From positions 1 to 47,845 of the forward strand of contig OMUP01000042.1 in the NCBI GenBank assembly GCA_900314255.1: 47,845 nt of DNA. The letters run 5' to 3'. Each line of letters starts with the position of its first letter. Positions within the stretch are counted from its first letter, which is position 1. A program made the translations under genes and the position numbers. The notes under the pieces were generated by a model. That model saw nothing but the letters and a program-made list of their open reading frames with translations, did no database searches and was not told the DNA's origin. This stretch comes from an uncultured Lachnospiraceae bacterium. Its GTDB lineage: Bacteria; Bacillota; Clostridia; Lachnospirales; Lachnospiraceae. Below are positions 34,636-44,569 of this stretch, piece by piece.

Positions 34636-37600
34636 ATGCTGCAGCTCAAAAACATCTGTAAGGAGTACAAAACGGGCACACTCGTCCAGAAGGCGCTGGA
34701 CAACGTTTCACTGAGTCTGTGCGACAGCGAATTCGTCGCCATTCTCGGGCCATCCGGCTCCGGCAAGAGTACCATGCTCAACATCATCGGCGGTCTGGAC
34801 AAGTACGACAGCGGAGATCTGATTATAAACGGCATCTCCACAAGACAGTACAAAGACCGCGACTGGGACAGTTACCGCAATCACACCATCGGCTTCATTT
34901 TTCAGTCCTACAACCTGATCCCGCATCAGACAATCCTGGCCAATGTCGAACTCGCTCTCACGATCTCCGGCATCTCCCGTTCCGAAAGACGCGCCCGCGC
35001 CAGAGAAGCTCTTGAAAATGTCGGCCTCGGCGATCAGATTGAAAAGAAGCCGGGCCAGCTCTCCGGCGGACAGATGCAGCGCGTGGCCATCGCCAGAGCG
35101 CTGGTGAACAATCCGGCCATCCTGCTGGCCGATGAGCCGACAGGCGCCCTGGACACCGAGACGTCCATCCAGGTCATGGACCTGCTGAAGGAAGTGGCGA
35201 AGGACCGGCTCGTCGTCATGGTCACCCACAACCCCGAGCTGGCCCGCAGCTACGCCACGCGCATCGTGACTCTGAAGGACGGCGTCATCACCTCGGATAC
35301 CGATCCATTTGTCATCGATGAAGCCGCCGCGGCGGTGCCGCAGCACCGGAACATGGGTCACAGTTCCATGTCGTTTCTGACGGCTCTTTCGCTTTCGTTC
35401 AACAACCTGATGACCAAGAAGGCACGCACGACGCTCGTCTCTTTTGCCGGATCGATCGGCATCATCGGCATCGCGCTGATCCTGTCTCTTTCCAACGGCG
35501 TCAATGCTTTCATTCAGAGCACAGAGGAAGAGACGCTCTCGGAATACCCGCTTCAGATTCAGAAGTCTTCGATGAATCTTGCCTCTCTCATGAGCAGCGC
35601 GTCGGAGTCTGACAGCACGTCCGGCAGCGGATCTGCCGGCCAGGCTGTCGAGCGGGACACGATCGGACGGATGGTGTCCCAGGTCACAAAGAACGACCTT
35701 GCCTCTCTCAAGGAATGGCTTGACACCGGCACAACCGGCATCGACGAGCTTTCCCGCTCCATCGAGTATACCTACGACGTGACGCCGCAGATCTTCCGCG
35801 AAGACGGGGACAAGGTCTACCAGGTTAACCCGAACCGGCTGCTGAATTCGACAGGACTGATACCGTCCTCGTCCCTGTACAGCTCTTCGTTTTCATCCAG
35901 CGTATTCTCCTTCCTGCCGTCTGACGCAGAGCTTTACAACAGCGCCTACGAGGTAAAGGCCGGGCGCTGGCCGCAGAATTACGATGAGGCGGTTGTCGTG
36001 CTTTCTTCGGACGGCTCCATCTCGGACATGACGCTCTACACGCTGGGCGTGAAAGACTACAGCATGCTGCAGGCCATCGTTGACAGCCTGAACGGAGACA
36101 CACAGGAGAATTCAGTCGCGGAAAGTTCTGACGGGACGACCTATTCCTACGACGAACTCATGGGCGCGCAGTTTAAAATCGTGAACAATTCCGATCTCTA
36201 CACCTACGACGATTCGCTCGGCGTGTGGGCTGACCGCAGCAACGACGAGGACTATGTCCGCCAGCTCGTGGAAAATGGCGACACACTCACCATCGTCGGC
36301 GTCGTACAGCCAACTGCTGAGTCAACCGTCAGCATGCTGAGTGCCGGAATAGCCTGCACGCCGGATCTGATCCGCTATGTTATGAAAAATAACGCTGACA
36401 GCGCGCCGGTTCTGGCGCAGCTCGCCTCGCCGGACACCAATATCTTCACCGGCGAAGCCTTCGGAGAAAGCAGTGGGACACTCGATCCTTCCGCCCTCTT
36501 CTCCGTGGACACGGACAAGATTTCGCAGGCCTTTCAGATCGACACAAGCAGGCTTACGTTTGACGCAAGTCAGCTGGACCTCTCTTCTCTTGCCAGCCAG
36601 ATCAGCGCGCCGGACATCTCGGGCGCAGATCTGTCCTCGGCCCTGTCTCAGATCAATATCGACACGTCCGGCATCGACCTGAAGAAGATTTTCACAGATC
36701 TGGCCAATGGATATCTGGACAGTTCGACATTTGACAACGGGGTGCAGGGATTCCTGCAGTCCGGCGAGGTTCAGCAGATTATCAGCCGCGATCTCTCCGG
36801 CTTTGCCGCTGACAACGCCAAAAGCTCCGCAGCCTCTTCAGAAATGACCAGCATGTACCAGGAGCTGATGGACGGTTATGTAAAACAGCTTGCCTCTGAG
36901 AACAAGGCCATCCCGACAGAAAGCAGCGAGCTGACGGCCGGTTTCTCGCAGTATGCGGTGAGTGAGCCCGGTCAGGAAATCATCCGCCACCACACCACGC
37001 AGCTTGCGGGCGAGCTGACACTGACCGATGCCCAGCAGCAACAGCTCCTTTCTGATGTCGAAAACGCTTACCAAAGCTATGCCGCGTCCGGCGGATTTGC
37101 CACGTCTTTCTCCGATGATTTCCAGACATATCTGCTCGGATCGCAGGGGCAGAAGATCCTGACCGACGACCTTAAGCAGATGGTCGATTTCACGGGCATC
37201 GAAAACCAGCTGGCACAGATTATGGGCGCACAGCTCAGTTCGTACATGCAGACGGTCTCGCAGCAGATCGGCTCCGCACTCTCCTCGTCAGTCAGCCAGG
37301 CCATGGAGTCTCTGACACAGCAGATCCCGAATGCCTTCTCATTTGACATGAATGCGTTTACGTCCGCGATTTCGCTGAACATGGACATGGAGGAGATGCA
37401 GCAGATCTTCAGTTCGATGCTCTCCGGAAACTCTTCATCGTATGAATCGAATCTGACAGCTCTTGGATATGCATCGGAAAACAGCCCGAGTGAAGTCACG
37501 ATTTATCCGAACGACTTTGCCTCCAAAACTGAGATCGAAACGATTCTGGACAACTACAACTCGCAGATGAAGGAATCCGGCCAGGACGAGAAGACCGTCA

Positions 37601-38061
37601 CATACACCGATATTGTCGGAACGATGATGGCCTCTGTCACGAGAATCGTCAACGTGATCAGCTGGGTTCTCATCGCATTCGTCGCGATTTCGCTCATTGT
37701 GTCGTCGATCATGATCGGCGTCATAACGCACATCAGCGTGCTCGAGCGCAAAAAAGAAATCGGAATTCTGCGCGCCATCGGCGCTTCCAAGCGCAACGTC
37801 GGAGAAATCTTCAACGCAGAAACATTCATCACCGGTCTGATGGCCGGACTGATGGGAATCGGCATCGCGCTGCTGCTGCTCATACCGACCAACGCCATCA
37901 TCCTGCGCATTGCCGGAAGGCAGGACATCACCGCCTCAATGCCGCCGGCAGCGGCCGCAGCACTCATTCTGCTCAGCGTCGTGCTCACTCTTGTGAGCGG
38001 CCTCTTCCCGGCCAGAAAAGCTTCCAGATCCGACCCGGTTGAAGCGCTCAGGACCGAATAA
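34636..38061 (+). CDS. MacB-type ABC transporter, ATPase and permease in one chain
   Basis: 1141 aa. Residues 1-230 are an ABC ATPase with Walker [10 protein letters not shown], signature [10 protein letters not shown], Walker [13 protein letters not shown] and H-loop THN. One membrane helix at about 265-290 is followed by a very large extracytoplasmic domain (about 295-985), rich in Ser/Asp/Gln and low-complexity helical repeats. Three C-terminal helices form an FtsX-like permease, with the coupling segment [19 protein letters not shown]. Type VII ABC proteins export or transduce force for peptides, lipoproteins or envelope stress. No adaptor protein or two-component pair is adjacent. Own promoter and terminator. 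Confidence 0.92.
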   Translation: MLQLKNICKEYKTGTLVQKALDNVSLSLCDSEFVAILGPSGSGKSTMLNIIGGLDKYDSGDLIINGISTRQYKDRDWDSYRNHTIGFIFQSYNLIPHQTILANVELALTISGISRSERRARAREALENVGLGDQIEKKPGQLSGGQMQRVAIARALVNNPAILLADEPTGALDTETSIQVMDLLKEVAKDRLVVMVTHNPELARSYATRIVTLKDGVITSDTDPFVIDEAAAAVPQHRNMGHSSMSFLTALSLSFNNLMTKKARTTLVSFAGSIGIIGIALILSLSNGVNAFIQSTEEETLSEYPLQIQKSSMNLASLMSSASESDSTSGSGSAGQAVERDTIGRMVSQVTKNDLASLKEWLDTGTTGIDELSRSIEYTYDVTPQIFREDGDKVYQVNPNRLLNSTGLIPSSSLYSSSFSSSVFSFLPSDAELYNSAYEVKAGRWPQNYDEAVVVLSSDGSISDMTLYTLGVKDYSMLQAIVDSLNGDTQENSVAESSDGTTYSYDELMGAQFKIVNNSDLYTYDDSLGVWADRSNDEDYVRQLVENGDTLTIVGVVQPTAESTVSMLSAGIACTPDLIRYVMKNNADSAPVLAQLASPDTNIFTGEAFGESSGTLDPSALFSVDTDKISQAFQIDTSRLTFDASQLDLSSLASQISAPDISGADLSSALSQINIDTSGIDLKKIFTDLANGYLDSSTFDNGVQGFLQSGEVQQIISRDLSGFAADNAKSSAASSEMTSMYQELMDGYVKQLASENKAIPTESSELTAGFSQYAVSEPGQEIIRHHTTQLAGELTLTDAQQQQLLSDVENAYQSYAASGGFATSFSDDFQTYLLGSQGQKILTDDLKQMVDFTGIENQLAQIMGAQLSSYMQTVSQQIGSALSSSVSQAMESLTQQIPNAFSFDMNAFTSAISLNMDMEEMQQIFSSMLSGNSSSYESNLTALGYASENSPSEVTIYPNDFASKTEIETILDNYNSQMKESGQDEKTVTYTDIVGTMMASVTRIVNVISWVLIAFVAISLIVSSIMIGVITHISVLERKKEIGILRAIGASKRNVGEIFNAETFITGLMAGLMGIGIALLLLIPTNAIILRIAGRQDITASMPPAAAAALILLSVVLTLVSGLFPARKASRSDPVEALRTE

Positions 38062-38135
38062 AAAAGAAACCGGCAACTTGCGGACAGACGGCAGATATAC
38101 CTCCGTCCGGCAAGCCTGCCGGTTCCTTTTTTCTT
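38062..38135. terminator. Bidirectional terminator between ABC and NUDIX genes
   Basis: AACCGGCA (38068-38075) pairs with TGCCGGTT (38117-38124), with an imperfect inner stem CTTGC..GGAC/GTCC..GCAAG. Plus-strand tail CCTTTTTTCTTTT; minus-strand tail TTTCTTTTTT. Confidence 0.88.
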
Positions 38136-38675
38136 TTACTTTTCTGCCTCAAGAGCCTCGCAGATCCGCCGGTAATGCAGGAAACCGTCTCCATCCGCCA
38201 GGCGCTGTATCTCCTCAAAGGACGCCATCTTCCATCCCTGCACCTCATCTTCTTCAACCTTTACCTGTTCCGGTGCAAAGTTCAGGCGGAAGTGATAGAT
38301 GTCACAGAAATAATTGTCGCCGCCCTCAGCGTCGTCGTTGCGGTAGGTGTAGACCGAGACCGGTTCAAGTCCTTTCACGGATATCCCCGTCTCTTCGAGC
38401 GCCTCGCGCTCTGCCGCTTCCCGGCTTGTCTCCCCGTGGTCTGCACCTCCGCCCGGTATCTCCCAGGCGCCGGCAGCCCACTTCTTGTCCATGGTCCGCT
38501 GTGTGATAAGAAATCTTCCGTTCATATTTTCGATCAGAGCCAGTGCGTACAGCATGTATTCATCCGGTGTAAGTTTTGAGCCTTCTCCGTGGCGCGGCTT
38601 TGTTCGCCCGGTGGGCTTCCGGTCTCTATCGTAGATGTCAATTCTCTCCTGAGTGTATTCATATAAAACCGACAC
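38136..38675 (-). CDS. NUDIX hydrolase
   Basis: 179 aa. A complete Nudix box occurs at about residues 75-97 (GGGADHGETS then REAAEREALEETGI). The N-terminal part (DIYDRDRKPTGRTKPRHGEG) resembles the Idi-like/YfcD subgroup that begins with a short leader before the fold. These enzymes cleave nucleoside diphosphates linked to another group, with Mg2+. GTG start with GGAG nine bases upstream; no in-frame ATG nearby. Probably co-transcribed with the epimerase gene, 26 bp upstream. Confidence 0.88.
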   Translation of the reverse strand: MSVLYEYTQERIDIYDRDRKPTGRTKPRHGEGSKLTPDEYMLYALALIENMNGRFLITQRTMDKKWAAGAWEIPGGGADHGETSREAAEREALEETGISVKGLEPVSVYTYRNDDAEGGDNYFCDIYHFRLNFAPEQVKVEEDEVQGWKMASFEEIQRLADGDGFLHYRRICEALEAEK

Positions 38676-38701
38676 GTCCGGCTTCTCCTTATGCTTTTGT
38701 C

Positions 38702-39733
38702 TTATACATCAAAAAGGTGTCTTGCTGCTTCCTGCGCCTTCACGACCTTGTCGCACCATGCGTCAAAGTCCGGGTCCGGCCGGCGGCATTCCGGGTGTTC
38801 CCGGATGTATGAGAGTGCAATGCGCACGCCTTCATGAAATGGCACGCTGGTGCGCATTTCCGGCACAAGGCGCTTCAGCTTTGTGTTGTCAAAGACAACC
38901 GATACCGCCTTGTCCCCAAGCAGAGCGCCCCTGAAATCATATCCGGCTGACTTCCCGGCATATGCCAGGAAATCCGAGGAAACATGACAGAGCTTCGGCG
39001 TGACTCCGAGTGCATCGCCGATCGTACTGTAAATCTGATTCCACGTCAGCGTCTCGTCGCCGGTGATCTGAAACGCCTCACCGATCGCGGCGCCATTGCC
39101 CATGAGGCCTGTGTAGCCAACCGCAAAATCTGTATTGAATGTCAGCGTCCACAGAGAACTGCCGTCCCCGTGCACGATGACCGGTTTGCCCTCTATCATG
39201 CGCGCAATGACCTGCCAGGAGCCCTTGGCGCCGTGAAGCGCCGTCGGGATTGAACGCTCACAGTACGTGTGACTCGGACGGACGATGGTCACCGGGAACT
39301 GTTCTTCGCGGTATTTCTTCATGAGGAAGTCCTCACACGCAATCTTGCCGCGGGAATACTCCCAGTACGGATTGGCAAGCGCCGTGCCCTCATTCACAAA
39401 ACAGGAAGCCGCCGGTTTGTGATACGCCGACGCGGAACTCGTAAAGATATACTGCCTCGTTCTGCCTTTGAAAAGTTCATAGTCGCGGATCACATCTTCC
39501 TCGTGGAATCCGATGAATTCGCAGACACAGTCAAAATCCTTTCCGGCAAGCGCCGCGCTCACCGTCTCCGGGTCATGAATATCGGCGTGAATTTCGTGAA
39601 CCGGGCCGTCAAACAGACCGCTTCTGCTCCCGCGGTTGAGCAGCCACACCTCCCAGCTGCCGGACGCAAGCAGCTTTCTGACAATGGCCGTGCTGATCGT
39701 GCCCGTGCCTCCGATGAACAGTGCTTTTCTCAT
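38702..39733 (-). CDS. NAD-dependent epimerase/dehydratase family protein
   Basis: 343 aa from the ATG at 39733 with AAAGGAT upstream; a longer frame extends to 39898 but overlaps the ridA 3' end. An extended SDR: N-terminal GGTGTISTAIVRKLL Rossmann motif, SSASAYHKP and a YSRGKIACE segment that holds the YxxxK-type pair (Y..GK), VRPSHTYCER. NAD(P)-dependent, likely acting on a nucleotide sugar or similar; the glycine pattern GGTGTIS is shared with an isoflavone-reductase/mRNA-binding-like subgroup. Substrate unknown. Confidence 0.83.
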   Translation of the reverse strand: MRKALFIGGTGTISTAIVRKLLASGSWEVWLLNRGSRSGLFDGPVHEIHADIHDPETVSAALAGKDFDCVCEFIGFHEEDVIRDYELFKGRTRQYIFTSSASAYHKPAASCFVNEGTALANPYWEYSRGKIACEDFLMKKYREEQFPVTIVRPSHTYCERSIPTALHGAKGSWQVIARMIEGKPVIVHGDGSSLWTLTFNTDFAVGYTGLMGNGAAIGEAFQITGDETLTWNQIYSTIGDALGVTPKLCHVSSDFLAYAGKSAGYDFRGALLGDKAVSVVFDNTKLKRLVPEMRTSVPFHEGVRIALSYIREHPECRRPDPDFDAWCDKVVKAQEAARHLFDV

Positions 39734-39775
39734 ACTGTATCCTTTCATGACAAATGCAGATAAACGTTCATCCGT

Positions 39776-39812
39776 TAAAAATAAAGGGGACGGCTTTTTC
39801 CGCCATCCCCCT
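39776..39812 (-). terminator. Terminator after ridA
   Basis: On the minus strand GGGGATGGC and GCCGTCCCC close a small loop and are followed by TTTATTTTT. Confidence 0.8.
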
Positions 39813-39830
39813 GTAATGCCAGTCTTTCCG

Positions 39831-40202
39831 TCAGTCCTTGACAGCGATCGCTTCGATCTCGCAGAGAACGCCCAGCGGAAGGTCCTTGACAGCCACACAG
39901 CTGCGGGCAGGCTTGGACGTGAAGTATTTTGCGTAGACGCCGTTGAATGCCTTGAAATCCGCGATGTCAGCCAGGAAACACGTGGTCTTTACAACCTTGT
40001 CAAAGCCGCTGCCGCCTGCCGCCAGAATCTCGCCGACATTTTTGCAGGCCTGCTCTGCCTGCTCCTCGATACCGCCTTCAAATTTTCCGGTTGCCGGGTT
40101 GACCGGTGTCTGGCCGGATGCGAATACAAAACCATTTGCCACGTAACCCTGAGAGTACGGGCCGATTGCGGCCGGTGCCTTTTCTGTGCTGATTTTAACC
40201 AT
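39831..40202 (-). CDS. ridA: RidA family reactive intermediate deaminase
   Basis: 123 aa from the ATG at 40202 with AGGAG upstream. Motifs: APAAIGPYSQG, SGQTPVNPATG, the Arg of PARSCVAV and the end PLGVLCEIEAIA, with the catalytic Arg and Glu kept. RidA hydrolyses reactive 2-aminoacrylate and other imines made by PLP enzymes. A single-gene unit with its own terminator; nothing nearby points to a specific PLP partner. Confidence 0.93.
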   Translation of the reverse strand: MVKISTEKAPAAIGPYSQGYVANGFVFASGQTPVNPATGKFEGGIEEQAEQACKNVGEILAAGGSGFDKVVKTTCFLADIADFKAFNGVYAKYFTSKPARSCVAVKDLPLGVLCEIEAIAVKD

Positions 40203-40288
40203 ATCAAATTCTCCTGTATATAATCTGTTTGCCACTGATGTTTTTTACTTTAGCACAATCACAGCAGTCTGTCACGCCGCCGGACATC

Positions 40289-41011
40289 TCACACCGGGCG
40301 GTTGTTGCGCGACTGTCTGCGAATGAGCAGAATGATCACGATGTACATGATCACGACAAAGGCGATGAACAGCTCCATGGACTGACTGGTATTCATCATC
40401 GCGCAGAAATCATAGAACCCGTGCAGGAAGACAGCAAGCGCGTAGCCGATGATGATATTCACGACGCTCCCGGCTCTGGATCCTCTGTCGTAAGCCAGCT
40501 TCGCCCTCCCGTAAAAGTATCCGAAGACGACGGAAAAGCCCAGATGTCCCGGAACTGCAAGCACGGCTCTCGTGAGAGCCACACCGAGGCCGTAGGTGAA
40601 CACGTACTTCACGTTTTCAAAGGCCGCAAAGCCAAGAGATGTGAACGCCGAGTAGACAATCGCGTCAAACAGATAGTTAAAGTTCGGATCGTGCCAGGTC
40701 AGGCGTCCCATGAAATAATACTTGGTTCCCTCTTCGACCACCGCCACAACCAGGAAAGCCAGCAGCGCCGTGTACGTGACCGAATTCTTGTCGACCGGGC
40801 TGATGCCGAGCAGATTTTCGCCGATCATCTCCAGGATGATGGAGACCAGCGCCGCAAGAACACCGCGCAGCACACAGCCCCAGAGAAGATATGCCGGCTC
40901 TTTTTCGTAGGTGTCCATGCGGTAGATGTAGCGCATCAGAAAAATGGCCGGCAGGATGGCCGCCAGCACGTAGATGGCAATCATCCAGTCCAGTGCTTCC
41001 AGAATAAACAT
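40289..41011 (-). CDS. PrsW-family intramembrane metalloprotease
   Basis: 240 aa, about seven to eight membrane helices. The family motifs are present: VVEEGTKYY (EExxK), FAAFEN, the histidine in VPGHLGFS and HGFYDF near the C-terminus. PrsW of Bacillus cleaves the anti-sigma factor RsiW; related proteins are widespread and most targets are unknown. No sigma or anti-sigma gene is adjacent. The flippase gene follows 31 bp away on the minus strand… in transcription order the flippase precedes it. Confidence 0.88.
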   Translation of the reverse strand: MFILEALDWMIAIYVLAAILPAIFLMRYIYRMDTYEKEPAYLLWGCVLRGVLAALVSIILEMIGENLLGISPVDKNSVTYTALLAFLVVAVVEEGTKYYFMGRLTWHDPNFNYLFDAIVYSAFTSLGFAAFENVKYVFTYGLGVALTRAVLAVPGHLGFSVVFGYFYGRAKLAYDRGSRAGSVVNIIIGYALAVFLHGFYDFCAMMNTSQSMELFIAFVVIMYIVIILLIRRQSRNNRPV

Positions 41012-41042
41012 ATCCGTCTCCTTCTGTATTTTACGTTGTCAG

Positions 41043-42485
41043 TTATTTTTTCCGTCCTCTTTTTTTTACGGCATTCAGAAGCATATGCACGCAGGGATCT
41101 TTCATCAGTATCAGAATGGTGCTGTAGATGACGGCGCCGACGAAAACCTGCCCTATGACAGAAATCCAGCCCGACGGCACAAAATGCCGGAACAACAGAC
41201 ATCCCGCAAACATAACAAACGAAGCAAGCAGGTACGATCCCATAGACCGGACAACCCGCATCCACTGAAAGTCATGCCGCGTAAAGAAGATCTGCACGCA
41301 TGTCACGGATGTCTCCGCAATCACCGTGCCGATGGAGGCACCGAACGCGCCGAAGTGTGGGATCATCAGAGCGTTCATGCAGAAATTCACGCCTGACCCT
41401 GTCAGTACCGAAATCGTATATTCTTTCTGCCGCATCGTCGGCAGCAGATACTGCGTGCCTGTGACATTGCTCATGCCGATGAGGAACAGAATCGGACTGA
41501 TGACAGGCATCAGAATCTTGACCTTGTCATAGCCCGCCCCGAAGAACGCAGGAACAAATGCCTCCGATACGGAAATAATGCCAAATATAAGCGGGAATGA
41601 CAAAAAGAAAACCGCCCGGAAGGATTTGCGCATGTAATCGTGCACCTTTTCCATGTCCCCGGACGCGTAGGTGTGGGCGATGCGTGGCATCAGAACGGTT
41701 CCGAGCGACGTCACGACAGTCAGCAGCATCTTGACGATTTTCTGCGCCTGGTCGTAGTATCCGACCTCACTCTTGTCAGCGATAATCGCGCCGATCATGG
41801 TGCGGTCAAGAATCGTATAGACTTGAATGGCAATCTGGGGTATGAACAGGGCAACCGTCGGCTTGAAGTGCCGGAAGATATGAAGCTTTGCGTGACGCGG
41901 CCCGAAGATAAGTTTCGGAAGATACAGCCAGAGCGAAAGGTTGCCCGCCAGAATCGATAATACATAGATCAGAAAATAGGCGGGGAGATCCTCACCGCTG
42001 CGGACAAAAACAAAAATACAGATCACGCTGAGCAGCTTGACCGCCATGTTCCGCGTGACCGTCTTGCGGAAATCCTCCAGTCCCTGAAAGAACCAGCTGA
42101 TATCCAAGACGTTGCCGATCAGCTCCAGCAGCAGAATCCGGTAGTACATCCGGTAATCATTGTTTCCGGTTACAAAGGCGATATAAAAGATCACGATAGC
42201 AGCAAGCATCGTGATGGCCCGCAGAATTACAATTTCCCAGAACGTGCTGCTGCGCTTTTCCCGGTTATCCCTGACAAATGCGATCTCCCGCTGTCCGTAC
42301 ATGGCAATGCCCAGTGATCCGAACAGAATAAAAAAAGCGCTGACCGAAAGCGTGTAACTGTATATACCCAGATTCTGCGCGCCGAGCACACGCGAGACGT
42401 ACGGCGTCGTAATCAGCGGAAGAAGCAGGGTCAGAAGCTGATAGGTCAGATTGTACAGGTAATTTTTCTTTACACTCTGGCTCAT
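41043..42485 (-). CDS. Polysaccharide/oligosaccharide flippase (Wzx, MOP superfamily)
   Basis: 480 aa, about 14 membrane helices. Begins KKNYLYNLTYQLLTLLLPLITTPYVSRVLG, the standard opening of RfbX/Wzx proteins, and contains FGSLGIAMYGQREIA and DISWFFQGLEDF. Such proteins flip lipid-linked glycans across the membrane. No polysaccharide gene cluster surrounds it, so it may act with glycosyltransferases encoded elsewhere. AAAGGGG lies before the ATG. The prsW-like gene follows 31 bp downstream and is likely co-transcribed. Confidence 0.92.
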   Translation of the reverse strand: MSQSVKKNYLYNLTYQLLTLLLPLITTPYVSRVLGAQNLGIYSYTLSVSAFFILFGSLGIAMYGQREIAFVRDNREKRSSTFWEIVILRAITMLAAIVIFYIAFVTGNNDYRMYYRILLLELIGNVLDISWFFQGLEDFRKTVTRNMAVKLLSVICIFVFVRSGEDLPAYFLIYVLSILAGNLSLWLYLPKLIFGPRHAKLHIFRHFKPTVALFIPQIAIQVYTILDRTMIGAIIADKSEVGYYDQAQKIVKMLLTVVTSLGTVLMPRIAHTYASGDMEKVHDYMRKSFRAVFFLSFPLIFGIISVSEAFVPAFFGAGYDKVKILMPVISPILFLIGMSNVTGTQYLLPTMRQKEYTISVLTGSGVNFCMNALMIPHFGAFGASIGTVIAETSVTCVQIFFTRHDFQWMRVVRSMGSYLLASFVMFAGCLLFRHFVPSGWISVIGQVFVGAVIYSTILILMKDPCVHMLLNAVKKRGRKK

Positions 42486-42532
42486 AAGAATCCCCTTTGC
42501 TTAAAGACAAAAAGAATTCTATCATTTTTACC

Positions 42533-42582
42533 GGCAGAATAAAAGATGCCCGGTGCGCGCACACAGGCGGCGCCGGACATCT
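42533..42582 (-). terminator. Terminator after the OYE-SDR-flavoprotein operon
   Basis: On the minus strand AGATGTCCGGCGC and GCACCGGGCATCT pair with G-U wobbles around a G+C-rich loop, followed by TTTATTCTG. Confidence 0.75.
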
Positions 42583-42598
42583 CCTTTCAGATCTTTTC

Positions 42599-44557
42599 TC
42601 AACCGTTTTGGTTCCATCTCTCCCGGTATGCCCGCCACTGGTTTTCAAAGAAATAGTCGGTTTCGGGTATCGGTCGCGCAGGCCGCCATGTGCAGTCCGC
42701 TGTGAAATTGTCCGCGTTCAGAATCACTTCCTGAATCAGTCCGCCGTGCGCCCCGTGATCCGTCCGGCAGTGCTGCCATTCCATTATATCTCCGGTTTTG
42801 CCTTCATCGTCCGCATTCAGATACAGCGCCGACCCCCGGGCCCCGGCGCCGTGCCGGCAGTAATCAAGCATTGCCGAAAGGTACACGCACTGGGAGACAA
42901 GCATATCGCGCAGCCGGAACCACGCGGCAGTCTGCCAGTCATCCGGCTTTGCCGACACGTCTGTGAAATGCCTCAGAAGTCCCTGCGTTTTTTCAAGCGC
43001 CTGCTGCAGTCCATTCTCACCACGGATGATACCGCCGCAGCGGCTCATACGCTCTGATGCTTCCTTCCAGACTTCCGCCACTGAATGTGCCCCGCTGCAG
43101 TGCAGAGGGAGCATGAGGAAATCTAATGCCTGCTGCCGAAGCTGTTTCTGGATTGCTTTACAGTCCTTCCCGCCGCCCGCAGCAGCCGTCCCTTCATGCA
43201 GATGCCGAAGCCGTATGCACTCCGCCGCCCGCAGCGCCCCGCACTGTCCGGCGTTCAGCGCCGTCCCTCCGGGGCGGGTGACACCGTGCGATCCGTTAAC
43301 CTCCCCGACCGCAAACAGGTGATGCACGCTGGTCTCCCAGTCAGCGCTGCCTGAAAGACCGCCGTTGTTGTGCTGGGCGCACAGCGCGATCTCCAGTCTC
43401 CTGGTGTGAAGATCTACCCCGTGTTCAAGATAAAATGCCGCTGCCGGGTGATTCATCTTCTCAAGCCGGTCGATCGGTTTTCCGAAAGCAGCACCTGCCC
43501 TTTCAAGATACTGCGATGCTTCTTCCGGAAGATCTTTAAAGTCAATGTCCTGCTTTCCGGGATTTTCCGTGAAATCAAGGAACACTCTGCGCTTGCGGAT
43601 CACTGTTTCCCGGTAAACCAGCAGGTCGATCACCGACGAACCGCCGGACACCTTTTCCGCGTCAAACGGCCACTGGTAGCCTTTCAGAAAAATGTTCCCC
43701 AGCTCCTTTCGGCGGTCTTTGTAAAAGTCCGAAAGGAACTCTCTTTCATCCCCGCCGTTTTCATCGGTGGACACAAAGCGGGGCAGTACCTGCATATATG
43801 TGCCGGAGACATTCCAGCGCGGTGACTTTGATGCGAGTCCGAACTGCCACTCCGTCAGATTTTTTCCGGCCGCCCCGGCTTCAAATGCTGCGCCGGAGGC
43901 GCCGATCTGAGACGTGGGATATACACTGTCCTTATACATGCCCGCCGGTGCACCTGTGGCCAGAATCACATTATCCGCCCAGATCAGCTCTGCGCGGGGT
44001 TCTTCGCTTTCCTTCCTGTCCGTCAGAAGAAACAGAGCGCCGTAAACGCGGCCATCTGCCGTCAGAAGCTTCAGGAGCTGCCGTCTGTCAAGAATCTCAA
44101 GACTTTGCCGCCCGGCTTCTTTTTCCAGTGCCTCTGTCATCATGCGGGACGTGTAAGGGCCGGCACTTGTTGCCCGGCAGCTGGCATCGTGATCCGTCCG
44201 GTACCCCATGCATTCGTCATACTCTGTAGACGGAAACGGAACCCCCAGCTCACTGAGACGGAAAAACGAACGCGCGGACAAAGCTGCTTCCACAAGCGCC
44301 GTATCGCCGTCCACACACTGGCAGGAAAACAAATCGCGCGCCATGCGGCGCACCGAGTCCGGTTCTTCCCCCGCAAGCGACAGCTTATAGTACGTCTGCT
44401 TGTCCGAGCCAGTGTTGCGCGACGTGCCGGCTTTCACGTCCTCCGTGGCAAGCACCGTGTCCTTCTCGCCCAGCTGCAGCAGGCGCAGGGCCGCCGCAAA
44501 TCCGGCGGCACCCGAACCGATCACCAGATTATCAACTGTCCGCTCCTGCATGTCCAT
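42599..44557 (-). CDS. FAD-binding flavoprotein (fumarate reductase/L-aspartate oxidase-like)
   Basis: 652 aa. An N-terminal Rossmann motif VIGSGAAGFAAALRLL (about 12-27) is followed by a TSRNTGSDKQTYYK stretch. The FAD_binding_2 C-terminal signature is AQHNNGGLSG ... FAVGEVNGSHGVTRPGGTALNAG. No signal peptide or CXXCH haem motif, so it is cytosolic. Relatives reduce or oxidise carbon-carbon bonds (fumarate, aspartate, enoates); the exact substrate is unknown. It is the third gene of an operon after an Old Yellow Enzyme relative and an SDR, with a 12-bp gap. Confidence 0.82.
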   Translation of the reverse strand: MDMQERTVDNLVIGSGAAGFAAALRLLQLGEKDTVLATEDVKAGTSRNTGSDKQTYYKLSLAGEEPDSVRRMARDLFSCQCVDGDTALVEAALSARSFFRLSELGVPFPSTEYDECMGYRTDHDASCRATSAGPYTSRMMTEALEKEAGRQSLEILDRRQLLKLLTADGRVYGALFLLTDRKESEEPRAELIWADNVILATGAPAGMYKDSVYPTSQIGASGAAFEAGAAGKNLTEWQFGLASKSPRWNVSGTYMQVLPRFVSTDENGGDEREFLSDFYKDRRKELGNIFLKGYQWPFDAEKVSGGSSVIDLLVYRETVIRKRRVFLDFTENPGKQDIDFKDLPEEASQYLERAGAAFGKPIDRLEKMNHPAAAFYLEHGVDLHTRRLEIALCAQHNNGGLSGSADWETSVHHLFAVGEVNGSHGVTRPGGTALNAGQCGALRAAECIRLRHLHEGTAAAGGGKDCKAIQKQLRQQALDFLMLPLHCSGAHSVAEVWKEASERMSRCGGIIRGENGLQQALEKTQGLLRHFTDVSAKPDDWQTAAWFRLRDMLVSQCVYLSAMLDYCRHGAGARGSALYLNADDEGKTGDIMEWQHCRTDHGAHGGLIQEVILNADNFTADCTWRPARPIPETDYFFENQWRAYRERWNQNG

Positions 44558-44569
44558 GGCACACCTTCC

